From Yamagishiella unicocca (taxonomy: Eukaryota > Chlorophyta > Chlorophyceae > Chlamydomonadales > Volvocaceae), in NCBI GenBank assembly GCA_003116995.1, contig BDSL01000057.1, positions 1-64,000 on the forward strand: 64,000 nucleotides of DNA. Direction: 5' to 3'. Positions 11,903-23,100 of this stretch are shown here, one piece after another. Each line of letters starts with the position of its first letter. Within the stretch, counting starts at the first letter, position 1. Under the pieces are notes generated by a model that had not been told where the DNA came from, ran no database searches, and was given only the letters and a program-made list of their open reading frames with translations. The position numbers and the translations under genes are program-made.

Positions 11903-12202
11903 ATGGAGTGGACTGGCGCCCTTGGGGGCCAGTTTGGGATGGCAGTGTCCGCCTTTTGGGCCCTAGCAGTTGCGTACAGTGCCGGACACCTTGCCAAGGC
12001 TTCGGAGAAGTCTGCAATCCGAGTAGCCGAGGCCATGGAGAAGTCCGCAATCCGAGTAGCCGAGGCCATGATAGCGAGAAGGCAAGCTTGTGGGCGGAAG
12101 GTGCACGTCTTTGGTGCAGTCGACCGTCGCAGAAGAGACATGTGGGGAGGGGGGCATGGAGGCTCACTCACCCGTGCAGCGCACCTCTCCCATGAACCCT
12201 AA
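11903..12202 (+). CDS. possible 99-residue membrane protein, unrecognised
   Basis: An ATG-initiated frame of 99 codons opens with MEWTGALGGQFGM, continues into a plausible hydrophobic stretch (about residues 10-30, AVSAFWALAVAYSAG) and then an amphipathic Ala/Glu/Arg helix. The 11-residue block EKSAIRVAEAM is repeated twice in tandem because 33 bp of DNA (12003-12068) is duplicated. I do not recognise a family. It lies just beyond the predicted 3' end of APC6 on the opposite strand. The composition is more protein-like than nearby shadow frames, but there is no conservation or splice evidence, and the open frame also extends upstream without an ATG. Confidence 0.3.
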   Translation: MEWTGALGGQFGMAVSAFWALAVAYSAGHLAKASEKSAIRVAEAMEKSAIRVAEAMIARRQACGRKVHVFGAVDRRRRDMWGGGHGGSLTRAAHLSHEP

Positions 12203-12242
12203 AACTCCCCATGGACACATCATCGCCGCCGATGAACATACA

Positions 12243-12247
12243 TTACA
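12243..12247 (-). terminator. candidate polyadenylation signal for APC6
   Basis: TGTAA on the minus strand, about 190 bases after the APC6 stop codon. TGTAA is the usual volvocine nuclear polyadenylation motif. Confidence 0.5.
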
Positions 12248-12438
12248 GCCGCACACAACCCTGAAAACGGCCTTCAGAGCATCCGCGTGGTTGGCAAACC
12301 ACCTCCCAAGCCACCCAGGGCTCGCCTAGCCTGCGCGCTGAATACGGGTCGCGACTTCTGAGATGAGGTCGGGGTCGATCTATGGGGCTGCCAACGCGGA
12401 GTGGCAGGCGCGTTGGTCCTTGAGGGCGAGCTGCACCA

Positions 12439-15400
12439 CTACCCTCCCGCTGCGAGGCCGCCCGCGGCGACGGCGGCGGCAGTCGCCGCAGCACCCGACG
12501 CGGCTGCGGCTGGGCTCCCAGCCGCAGTCGCTGCCTCCTCAGCCGCCGCCGCCTCCGCGTACTCCTGAATAGGACACACGATGAGGGGGCCGCATGTGGC
12601 ATTCAACTTGAGCCCTCCACGCTGGACAGTCCCTCCTTTCCCTGAAGGGTTTTGGAGGCCCCCTCAACTCACTCAACCCTTAGCGAAAGGGTCGCACGCT
12701 GCCCAGGCCTCACGCACGCACCGCCGCCTCCCACCCGCCTACCCTCCAGCTTGCATCTCCAAACGTATGCCCCAAACGGGTTTTCCTTCGTACACGGGAT
12801 TCCCCCGCAATCCTCCGGCTCCGGTTCATTGGTTTCCTCCCTCCCTCCCTGGAGGCCCTTGGAGCCCCCTGGAGAGCTCACCTGCAGCGCCAGCCGCAGC
12901 ATGTCCGCAGTGAACGGGTCGTCCGGACGCAGCGCCAGCGCGGCGTGGTAGTGCTCCACAGCGACCCGCGGGTCGCCCGCCAGCTGCGCCACGTACCCCA
13001 GCGCCGCCAGGGTGCCGGGCGACGATGGCGCGAGCGCCAGTGCGGCCGAGTAGCACTCGGCGGCGGCGGAGAAGCGGCACAGCTTGCGCATGCAGTGCCC
13101 CAGGGCTACTAGCGTCGCCTCCCAATCTGGGTCGGTTGTGGGTTGTGGGTTGAGGTTGTGGTCGGGAGGCGGTAGGGAAGGTGAGAGGTTACGGAAAGCA
13201 CGCTGAAGTTAACCGATGTGGGCATACGGGTTGTAGGTTGCGGATTGTGATGCGTCGTAGCCGGCCAGGGCAGCCCCGAACGGTGGATAGGGTAGACGTG
13301 GTGCACCGCGCGCCCCCCCCCGCACTGCATTGCACTGCAACTGTTCAAACCAATAACCACCCGGCCGACCCGTGCCGGACGGAGAATGGCCCGAATCTGC
13401 CGTATAACACCCGCATAACGCCGCAGCGCGACCTTCGCTGTACGACTGCCCTGCGGGAGACGGCGGCGCCACACGGCCCACTCACGTCCGGTCGGTTTGC
13501 CCCCCGGCAGCAGCTGCAGCGCCCGGTCCAGCCACATGGCTGCCGCCGCGATCTGGCCGCACTTGAACATGAGCACGCCCAGCTCGTGACACACGGCCGG
13601 GTCGTCAGGGCATATGTCGTACGCCTGTCGTACAGAGCGGCACGCGGCCCGGCGCGGCGCGGGGGAGGCGCGGGGGAGTTGGGAGCTATACACGGCACGC
13701 TCGGGTAATGTCCCGGGTATAACGTTTGGTGAGGTGCTTCGCCAGTCGCGAGGAGCCGCGACCTGCACCCTCGGCCAGCACCGCCCGCATCCCTTGCCTC
13801 CAGGCCAGGCCAAATGCTCAATAACGGCCCCCAGAAAATGTAAAAAAAAACGTTTTTTATGTTTTCTTCCTGGAAGAAAATGTTTACGAAACCCGCCGTC
13901 CGTCCGCCTGTCCCTGGGACAGACGGGCGGGTGTCACATCACCCATGCCCACACGACCCACCCACACGCACCGCCAGCAGCGCCCGCTCAGCAAGTGGCA
14001 GGTTGGCGGTGGCGCAGTACTCCGCCCCCAGGCCCAGGTGGGGTGTGTGCAGGCCGGGGAAGAGGCGCGCGGCTGTCCGGTAGGCGGACATGGCCTGGAG
14101 GGGGGTTACAAGTAAATAACCGGTAACTCGACTGGGGTAATGTAGTTGGTGCATAGCCTTCATACTTCGGAACGCGCGCGCATGCTACTGGACGGCCACA
14201 CAGACGGACGCATGGAGGGAGGGGGGTCCATGTGCGGAGGTGGGAGGAGGGCGGGGAATGATTGCGGGCGAGGGGCTCCCTGGGAAGGGTGCGAGGACCG
14301 TCGAGGGTGCGAGGACCGTCGAGGGTGCGAGGACCGGGAATGCAGGGTATGAGAGGATAGCCCGTGCGTCGGCGGGGGGAATGGGGGAAGCGTGTATATG
14401 CTGCGGCTTGGAGGGCCGCTCCGTGCTCAGCGGGAGGCCCACCTGGTCCCGCTCGTCCTGGGCCGAGAAGGCGTGGCCGTACGCCAGCCACGCGGGCGCG
14501 AAGCCCCTCTGCAGCTGCGTAGCCTTGCCCAGGTAGCGGCGGGCGGCCTCGGGCTGACGGGCGGCGAGGTAGTAGCAGCCGACAGCGTACCAGGAGACTG
14601 GGATTGAGGAGGGGGAGTGGAGGCGGAGTAGAGGAGGGGGATGAAGGGGAGGGGGGTTGCGAGGAAGACCCGTGGATGCGAGGAAAACCGTTTAGGACAG
14701 ACGTTTCGAGATGCATGCTGGAGAACTTGGGTGGGGAAAAGACGGAGGTCGGAGAGGAGGGGGAGGGGCATTGGGGGGGAGGGGGACGAGCGAGCAGGGG
14801 AGGAACGGGTCTTGCATGAGGCCCGTTGGCTGATTGGATTAGGACCATGGTACGGATGGGCGGAGTTGTAAGGGGAGAAGCAGCCAAGCAGGCGGATGGA
14901 GGAGCGGGGCTGGAACGGCGCGGCGCGGGTGAAGAAACGGGCAAGGAAGCACCCGCGGGTTGCGCCGTACCCTGCGTGGCCTAACTGCCATAACTCCCAA
15001 CTACCCCAGCCGCCTTACCGGCCAGCTCCGGGTGCTCCTCGGTGAGCCGGTGTCCGAGGAGGAACAGGTCGGTGCGCGGCTCGCTGCCGTACGCCGCCAG
15101 CTGCGTGGCAGCTGCCAGGTGTACGGGCAGAAGCTGCAGCGCGTAAGGATCGCGGCCGCAGCACAGCACGGAGCGCGTGAGGGCATATGCGGCCTCGTAG
15201 TCGCCGCTGTAGTTGTGCGGTTTTTCAGCGGGGGGTGGGGGATTGGGATTGGGATTGCGGGGCCGGGGGTTTTCGGAGCCTGGCATGGATTGGGATTGCG
15301 CGCATTCAAACCACCTTGCATACATGCTTTGGTCCACGGTCCCAACCGTTCCAATGGATTAACCACCCACCGGTGGAACAGCAGCTCCGCTCGGCAAGCC

Positions 15401-16038
15401 AGCACGTCCACGTTGCCGCCGAGGCCGCAGCCGTATCCGCTGCCGTCAGGTGGCTGCCCAGTCGCGCCGCCCGCCTGCTGCTGCTGCTGCCGAGTCGGCG
15501 ACGGCGAGGGCGAGGCGCTCGGCGGCGTCCCGCCGTGGGCGTCATGATGCTGTTGGTGGTGGTGGTGGTGGTGGTGGTTCTGTTGGTGGCTGTGGTGGGG
15601 CGTATGGTGCTGCTGGTGGTGGTGCTGCTGGTGGGAGGCTCCAGGGGTGGTGTGGGCGGACGCGTCGTCCATGCCCTCGTCCCCGCTGAACGCTCCAGGG
15701 GTGTCCTGCAAGAGGACGACAACGACAGGGTGCGGTCGCTACGGCTGAGGGTGGGCGGTGCGCTGGTAGGGTCTGGCCTAGTCGGTTCGGTTCGGTTCGG
15801 TTCGGGTCTGGCCGGGTCGGTTCGGGTCTGGCCGGGTCTGGTCTGGTCTGGTCGAGTCGGGTCGGGTCAGATACGGTTGCTTTGTGGGACAGCGCGGGTC
15901 TCCCATGCCTACAGCCGCTGTCCTCCAAACCCGCTTCAACCCCCTCCCCTCGCCACCCGCTACACCACCTGCCGTACCACGGCAACGACGTCCGTCTCCA
16001 GCGCGCCACCTACCTGGCCCCCGCCGCCGGCGGCGGCC

Positions 16039-16069
<31 letters not shown>

Positions 16070-16250
16070 ACAATGACCCCCTCGTGCCCCGCCGAGACCC
16101 CCCCCGGCCACTCCTGCGGCTGTGACTCCCCGCGCCGCTGCCGGCTGCCGGGGTGGCGTTGTTGCTGCCGCTGCCGCCGCCGCTCCGAGAGACTGCCCTC
16201 GGCGGCGTCATGTGCGGAATAGGAAATGCGCCGCTGCCGCCGCCGCCACC

Positions 16251-16281
<31 letters not shown>

Positions 16282-18131
16282 CCGCTGGCGGCGGTGGCAG
16301 GGTCCAGCGACCCCGAGGCGCCGCCCGCGTCGGGAGCGTACGGCATGTACGGCTGCTGGTGCGACGCCGCCGCTGGTCCCGGAGCGGCCTCCGCCTGCTG
16401 CTCCGGTGCGGGCGCTTCAAGCTCCCGGAGAGCTGCCTCGATGGCTTCGGGTTGCAGGTACTGCGCATGGGTGGGCGCGGGCGGTGTCGGCGGAGGGGAT
16501 CGAACAGGGGGTGCAGCACAGCAGTATGTGGCCCCGCAGCCGTACCCCACCGCCATGCATGTCCCAGCCTCAGAGCTAGGGTACCGTTAGTCGCAGGTAG
16601 GCGGCCACCGAGCCCCTCCCCCACCTCGGTCGCGCCCGCTACACTTCCCACGTCGAGTAACCCCTCCGGTGTTCTTAACCCCTCCGGTGTTCTTAACCCC
16701 TCCCGTGTTCTTAACCCCTCCCGTGTTCTTAACCCCTCCGGTGTTCTTAACCCCTCCGGTGTTCTTAACCCCGCCGGTGTTCTTAACCCCTCCCGTGTTC
16801 TTAACCCCTCCGGTGTTCTTAACCCCTCCGGTGTTCTTAACCCCTCCCCGCTGGGTCGCGCACCTTTTTGCACCTAGCCCGCATCAGCAGCCCCAGCCAG
16901 CGGTCCCCCTCCGCCAGCCCCGCCCGCAGCCCCTCCACAAGCGACACCTCGGCGTCATTGCCCAGCAGGTGGCCGTCGATGAGGGCGGCGAAGGCGTCCT
17001 GGCAGTAGGGGTCGAGCTGCGGGGGGGAGGGGGCGGGGGGTGCCGTCAGGGGCGGTTACCCCCGGTGCTGGCGCTGGGGTGCACGACAATCGGTTTTCCG
17101 TGCGGCCCCGGACACCCGGACCCACGTTCAGGCCAAGCGGCATCCGTCCTCCTCCCTGTCTTCTGTCCGCCGCTTGGGCCGCGTCGTACTGCATCCGCGC
17201 CCACCCCTGCCCCCGGCCGCCGGGTCCCGGCCCCCCGCCCCCGGCCGGGTCTTTTTCTCACCTGTAGCGCTGCCTGGTACCAGACGGCCGCCCGAACGCG
17301 GTTCTCCAGCGCCTCGAAGGCCCGGCCTCGTAGGCAGCACATGCCCGCCTGCACCCGCACGCCCGCGCCGCCGCCGGGGGGCTCCGAAACCGAGTCCTGT
17401 GGAGGGGGAGGGGGAGGTGGAACCCGGCGGGCGAGGACGGAGTGGTCTAAGCTGGATGACGAAGGTGGTGCGGTGGGGAAGGATAAGGAGGGAAAACAAG
17501 GGAAGGCATTGAGAGGGATGCAGGGGTTAAGAAGCGCTAAGCCGTCGGATTAGTTGGGGCTAGGTGCACAGCACGTCTGCATTTCCCGCAGGCAATCTCG
17601 TTTGTATGGTACCTCGTATGCCTGAGGCTCCTGCCCGGCCTCATCGTCGCCCAGCAGCGCCACTACCTCCTCCCACTCGCCCGCCTCCGCCAGGCAGCAG
17701 CCAGCTAGGTAGGTGAACTCCGCGCCCATCTCCACGACTCCCGCCGTCCGCAGCAACGATAACGCGCGATGGAACTGCCGCGCCGCGAAGTAGGCCTGCG
17801 CCGCATCCAGCGATGGTGTCGAGGTTTAAACCGTTTTTACCAAACCCGAACAGCCCTAGGAAATACAGTGTACGTAATATGCGATTGTAGGGAGCCCCTC
17901 ATAACTGTATTAGGCTCGACAACGTAGGGCAGCAGACGTGCAATTCCTGAAGGCGGGAACTAGGGGAACTGTGCCGGCTGATGATCGCACCTGCGCCAGC
18001 AGGTACACATCTCCAGGAGAATTGTTGCTAAATGTAACGAGCTTGTCCGCATAGAATATCGCAGAGGCTGTCAGGTGCTTGTCAATGCAGTCCTGAGCCA
18101 GCCCCCGTAACCGCGAGCACAAAGCTTCCAT
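12439..18131 (-). CDS. APC6: APC6/CDC16, TPR subunit of the anaphase-promoting complex
   Basis: Scaffold subunit of the nuclear APC/C ubiquitin ligase, which drives exit from mitosis; its superhelix of TPRs binds other subunits. Twelve exons (minus strand) join in frame to 789 residues: 18131-17991, 17795-17613, 17396-17262, 17016-16864, 16460-16014, 15705-15371, 15206-15019, 14597-14443, 14094-13972, 13624-13486, 13126-12882, 12564-12439. Family hallmarks in order: N-terminal CIDKHLTASAIFYADKLV; CLRGRAFEALENR (about 124-136); DPYALQLLPVHLAA; SWYAVGCYYLAARQ; PDDPAVCHELGVLMFKCGQ; and a last TPR ending RPDDPFTADML before a short Ala-rich tail. Exons 5 and 6 insert about 240 residues of Gly, Ala, Gln and His low complexity between the N-terminal and central TPRs, which is longer than usual. 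The start is the only ATG near the conserved N-terminus; a GTG-initiated extension is not needed. Introns hold several repeats listed separately. Confidence 0.93.
12746..12811 (-). repeat. dispersed repeat family Y, copy in APC6 intron 11
   Basis: Reverse-oriented copy of a roughly 70-bp element with core blocks AAAACCCGTTTGGGGCATA and CGTTTGGAGATGCAAGCTGG. Related copies lie at 14657, 26829, 27849, 31009 and 52855, every one inside an intron. Confidence 0.8.
13748..13970 (+). repeat. dispersed repeat family Z, copy 2, in APC6 intron 9
   Basis: Shares CCGCATCCCTTGCCTCCAGG, AATGCTCAATAACGGCC-type and GTCCCTGGGACA-GACGGGCGG blocks with 11310-11475. An A/T-rich 60-bp segment (around 13835-13885) interrupts it. 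It ends next to exon 9 of APC6. Confidence 0.7.
14117..14170 (-). repeat. dispersed repeat family X, copy 2, in APC6 intron 8
   Basis: Reverse complement of the CTATGCACCAACTACATTAC/CCCAGTCGAGTTACCGG pattern of family X, in opposite orientation to the copy at 11521. Confidence 0.75.
14282..14335. repeat. 17-bp repeat, three copies, APC6 intron 8
   Basis: GGTGCGAGGACCGTCGA occurs three times in a row, the third copy diverging at its end. Confidence 0.85.
14657..14730 (+). repeat. dispersed repeat family Y, copy in APC6 intron 7
   Basis: Contains GAGGAAGACCCGTGGATGCG, AAAACCGTTTAGGACAGACG and GATGCATGCTGGAGAACTTG, the fullest match to the family pattern. Plus-oriented, so antisense to its host gene. 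Confidence 0.85.
15540..15650 (-). repeat. His/Gln-codon repeat inside APC6 exon 6
   Basis: On the minus strand this reads as runs of CAC and CAG codons (poly-His broken by Gln and Asn) inside the coding low-complexity insertion of APC6. It is a coding trinucleotide tract, not an intron. Confidence 0.85.
16638..16662 (+). repeat. dispersed repeat family X, partial copy 3, APC6 intron 4
   Basis: GCTACACTTCCCACGTCGAG followed by TAACCCC matches the right half of family X and runs directly into the 18-bp minisatellite. Confidence 0.65.
16662..16850. repeat. 18-bp minisatellite in APC6 intron 4
   Basis: Ten copies of CCTCCGGTGTTCTTAACC (with CCCGT or CCGGT variants) at exact 18-bp spacing. Because 18 is divisible by 3, it creates long spurious open frames on both strands. 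Confidence 0.97.
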
Positions 18132-20165
18132 GGGAGCAAATGCAACCACGGTTAAGGATTACAGTTTCAGCATGGAAAGAGGGCAGCTGTGTTCAGCCTT
18201 GACACCGCTGAAGGTGACATTTTTCCGAGTTCAAGTTACAAAGCGAGCTTGGATACCGTAGATATTTGAAGTTTCATTTGCAAATTTACGATCATAGGCT
18301 GTGTTTGGGTCCAAACAACCTAAGCATGTTAGCACAATTGGTTGCGGAGCCCGACGACCCGCGGGCACAGCACGGCCTGCATACGTAGCCCATAGGCAGG
18401 AGGTAGTGGTGGTAGTCCAAGTCAATATTATTGATGTGCCAAATAGTCAGGGAAGTATGTTTTTGCCCCATCTGCCCCGCCCCTTCGACCAGAAGCGTGG
18501 GATGTCCCGCGCGACCGTCAGACCATCAGTTACTTCCTCAAACGCCGAAAGCTACCTGTCAACGCACTTCTCCTCGCTTCAATTCACGGAACGTGGCATA
18601 ACGTTGCCTATCGGGCCTGACGCCGCAACCGTAATGTGTACTACGGAGGCGTGTCTCATCGAGCCCTTCTGCAGCTCGTAGTGTAATCGCGGCATAACCA
18701 ATCGGAAGTCAGTACCTCTTGCAAATCATGCCACTATCAAGAACGCATGACGCAGGCGCCCAACCCCAACCCGCCCGAGCCTGCCCTTCGGTGCTGCCAG
18801 CCATATGAAGCCTTATGAAGCGGCACAGCACGTAGCGCGTGCAAGTCAGCCCACGACCCATCGTCACCAGGCTCGCACGCAACAAAGGCGTGCGATCGTT
18901 ACGCGTCTCGGCGCTTTACAAGTAATGCCGAGTATGCTTGGAAAGTAGGGCGAAAGTAGGGCGTATACGGCGATGCTCGTCCGTACGGATGTCCCCGCAC
19001 AAACGCCAATAGCACTAGCGCGCATGGCGCCGTGTAAGAAGCAAACTGCTCTGTCAAAGTCAAAAACATATCCTACTTGGCGGGCGGGCGTGGCTGGGAC
19101 AGCTCTCAAAATGCCTCTTTATCGGCCCCGCATCAAAACTGCACATACGGTTTGGAGTACGCTTCCACTACAAACCATTCCAAGAACGCACACATTCCCT
19201 GTACACTCTCTCTCTCTCCACCTCGCTTCGTCAAATGCGCATCGTTTGTGCTCTCATAACAGCCGCACATTCGCACATTCGCACACTCGCAAACGCACAC
19301 TATGCCGCTCCTTGTCTCTCTATCTCTGCCACAGCGCAGCACGATGTCCCTCTGCCCCTCACCTCTTCCTTACTCCCTGCCTCTCTAATCCGCCATATTC
19401 CTGTACAGCGAGGGATAAGCGCTCCCGCTGGGTTGGTTGTTTCGCACGCCATGAGCACACATCGCCGCCACGTCAGCTGGCTGCTGCAAGCGTGGAATCC
19501 GTCTCAATTGATGCCCCAACCGCTTGGAAAACGGCCAACAGAAAAACGTCGTGTGCGAAAAGCAACCAGGCAGACGCCTGGGTCTAACCACGTCTCGTAT
19601 AGAAGGCGTACTTGGAAGGACGCTTATTCATACAAGGACGTGCGACCAGCAACGACCGGGCGCCAAAAGCGGGGGTGGCGGACGCGGCGGACGGCGTACG
19701 CGGCCAACGCGCCAACCACCAACAGTACCGGTAATTCTACACCACGAGAAAAGATTCTCGAGGAGAGCAGTAGCCCCCTGCAGGTTGCCCCACAGGGAAG
19801 ACGAACCGCCGCGTGCCGCAGCGGCTTTGCAGCGGGAAAGTGTCCTTGACGCTAGCCCCGCCGTACGACACAAGGGGGTTCCGGAGCGCGTCCCCCAAGC
19901 AATCAACCTGCGCCCATACCACGAGCGACCCAGCTCCCACAGTGGCCTGGCCCGCAACGGCCACTCATCACTGCGACCATCAACGTGTCCCAGAAAACAA
20001 CAGTCTCCACCACCAGGCCTCAGACGTTAACTGCATTAGCTAACAAATTCGCGCAGCCGCTCACCCTTACTTTTCCCTAAGCCTCAACCCCCTCGCCCGC
20101 AGCCCGCGTCTCAGCAGCCTTGGGATCACGTTGAGCGCCCCCCCCCCACCGCCAAGTACTCCGAA
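18132..20165. other. region between APC6 5' end and DUF4336 3' end, no gene supported
   Basis: About 2 kb with lower GC than the genes. It must contain the APC6 promoter and 5' UTR on the right side of the gene and the 3' UTR of the DUF4336 gene. The nearest minus-strand TGTAA is at 18916-18920, which would imply a long 3' UTR. Frames at 19628-19964 (minus) are open but match nothing I know. Confidence 0.5.
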
Positions 20166-23100
20166 TCATCGCCCGCGGCCGACCGCCACCTCCTTCTCTG
20201 CCCCCGTCTCCACCTCCGCCACCTCCGCCGCCTCCTCTGCCGCCGCAGCGATGGCTGCCGCCCCCGCCGCCTCCAGATCAGCGTTCCGCTTGACGGCTCC
20301 GACGGACAGGAGCGTGTTGTTCAACGAGTTCAGTGTGCGCATATCGTCGGTGGGGAACACAACAGGGCGACCGAGGGGGACGGTGGCGGCGCCGCCGCCA
20401 CCGACGGCAGCGACCGCCGCCGCGGCGCCGCCACCCAGCGCTTCGAGAAGATTGCTCAGGAAGCCAGGTAGCTGCAGCTGAGGCAGCGGCAGGCGGGGCT
20501 TCTCCTCCGGCGGCGGGCGCGGCGGCAGCAGGCCGTCCGCCTCCGCCTGCTCGTATGCGAAGGTGAAGGCGCGGCGGAATTCGGCGGGGCCGGCGCGGAC
20601 GGGTGCGGCGAAGTGGCAGGGGATGATCTGGCGGAAGTCCCAGTCGGCGCAAATGTCCTCAACCCAATCCACAACCTGGTGCCGGCGGGCGGGGAGAGAG
20701 TTTCGTTGGTAGTTAGTTAGTTAGTTACAGTCCGCCTACAGTCCGCCCAAGGGCGCATGCCTGGCTTGAGATGAGAAGGGGAGGGGGCGGTTGGGGGCGT
20801 TTTTCCCGATGCCGGCTTCCGTACGTCCGTCGCCCTTATGGAACCTTCGCCCGAAGCCAGCCGGTCAAGGTTCAGCCCACCCCAAACACTTTCCCAGCGC
20901 TATCCCCCCCCCCAGCTGTAATGGCCGCACCAACTAGCAGCCACCAACCACTTGCCGTACTTCTTGCCAGGGCAGGTCGGTTCTGGGAGCAGAGGGGAGT
21001 GCATGTCCAGCTCCCCTCTGTCCGCTCGCCCTCGCTCTCTCTCTCTCTCTGCCCCGCTGCCCCACTCACCGACTTGGGGATTTTCGAATAGACTAGCGTT
21101 TCCACCACCGGGCCCACGATGAGTCGCTCCGAGATGGCCGAGAAGGACTCCTCCGGGGTGAGCAGGTTGGAGGGGCCGAAGTACAGCACCAGCAAGCTCA
21201 TGCGCTGCCAGCCTGGGAGTGCCGTATGGGAGGGCGACGCGTCGGGGGCCGGAGCGTTGGAAGGAGAGCGGTTGGGAGTTGAGAGGTTGGGACGGGAGCC
21301 ACACAACAGCCAGCTAACGTAACCGTTTCCGGGTCTGTGGATCAGACCTTGAAGATGGAAGGGGACCTTGGGAGGCATTGTGGCCAGACCCACCCGCGGA
21401 CCCCTCGAATCACCCAACGACCAACGACTAACGACTCAACGACCTAACGACCCACCCTTCCTCCGCGCCGCCTGCGTGTCCTCCACGCGACCCGGCTGCG
21501 CGATGGCCGCCACCTCCTCCTTGCTACGGCCCCCGGAGATATAGCGCGCCAGCCAGTTGTCGCGGGCGATCTCCAGTAGGGCGTGGACGGGGATGACCTG
21601 CGGGGGCCGGGATTTGAACGGGGGTTGTTGGTTCGCGGCCGCGCCAGCAAAACACCTCTACCGCCTCCACGCACACAATCGCGTTGTGATACGGGTAGCG
21701 TACTATAGCTTAGCGTGCACCGGTGGAAGATCGGTGGCACCGTTGCCGGGAAGGAATCCTTGCCGTTAACCGTTGTCATCACAGGTAACCGTGAAATAGT
21801 CGCGAAGCATACGCCGCCCGTTGAGGCCATTCCTGCTCTCCCCATCCCCCCCGACCCCCCCCCGCGTTTCACCGCTACGGCCCACTCACCTCCGGCGGGT
21901 CGTCCGGGATAAACACCACCGCATCAGTCACCATGAGCGTCTTAGAGCGCTTGTGGAAGAACGCCACCTCGCTGAAGCGCACAAAGTTGCCCACACCTGG
22001 GGAGGAGGCGGCAGTGGCAAGGAAAGGGGAGGACGAAGCCGGCAGGGGAGGGAAGGTGCAGATGAGGGGTTGAAAGGGAGCGTAGTTACGATGGATTGGC
22101 ACTTCGAGAGGTAATCAGAACCACGACCTCCAGCTGCCCCTCTTACGCCGCTGGCAGGCTCCCAACCCGGCGCATGCCGCCCTCTCTACGCCACCGACTC
22201 ACCGATGGAGGGCGGCAGGAAGAGCTTCTGCTCGATCTCGTCCGCCCAGGGCACGTCGGGGTCGCCCGAGACCAGCTCGCCAGCGGGGAAGATGCCGAAG
22301 AACTAAGGGGTGGGGACACGGAGGGGGTCTGAGAGGAAACCCGCCGTGGGTCGGCACTGGAAAGCGAAACCAAGGAGGGTCAGCAGGTGGGTCAGGAGGC
22401 GGGCAAGGAGGACGCCAGGGAGGGACGCCGCAGGTAAGGTCAAGGGAGGGGGTACTTGAAACTCGGCCTGGAGCTGACTAAGCAACGCCGGCGCTGGCTA
22501 GGGTAGGCTGCCGACGCCACAGCCACCCGCCAGCAACAACACGTTCAAGTGCGCCATCAGATCCGCCATCAGATCCGCCATCAGATTCGCAGTAGGGCAC
22601 CCGCGGCACTCGGAATGAGGCTTACCTGGGGCGGAAGGTTGAGCGGGAAGGACCACTGGTACGGCGCAACGTACACCTGCAGTATCGGGAAACGCGTTAC
22701 CAAGGGAGGGATGAGGTGGGGCCCTCAGTGGCCTCATTGGGAGGTACGGACGGCGGAGGCGAAGGAGGAAGCAATCCAAGGAGTGGACTGCGGCCACCTG
22801 CAAGCTCGGGTCCTGCGGAGTGCGCGCGCAAGGGACCAACCCCGCGGACGGACCAGCCTGCCACCTCCCCGCCCGCTCCCACACCGCGCTCATGGGCCGA
22901 CCCGTATCGGCGCAACACGGGCCAGGGGTGCTGGATACCAAACACAACTTAGCCCTTCAGTGTGCCGTATCTGGTATGAGATGTCGTACTTAATAGTTTC
23001 CAACTAACGCAGCCATGCGCTTCCATATGTCGTCGTGTGAGATCCAAGACACAGACACGCGACCCCGCCGCCCGGCGCACCTGGGCCTTTGGGAAGCGGC

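Noticed and set aside
13988..14944. 318-residue Pro/Ser-rich minus-strand frame
   Set aside because: It runs through APC6 introns in the wrong frame; the true exons 8 and 9 lie inside it in another frame.
16669..17553. 294-residue frame with FLTPPV repeats
   Set aside because: It is the 18-bp intronic minisatellite plus the antisense of APC6 exons 3 and 4.
18131..18149. Six-codon N-terminal extension of APC6
   Set aside because: It would start at GTG; the ATG at 18131 fits the family start.
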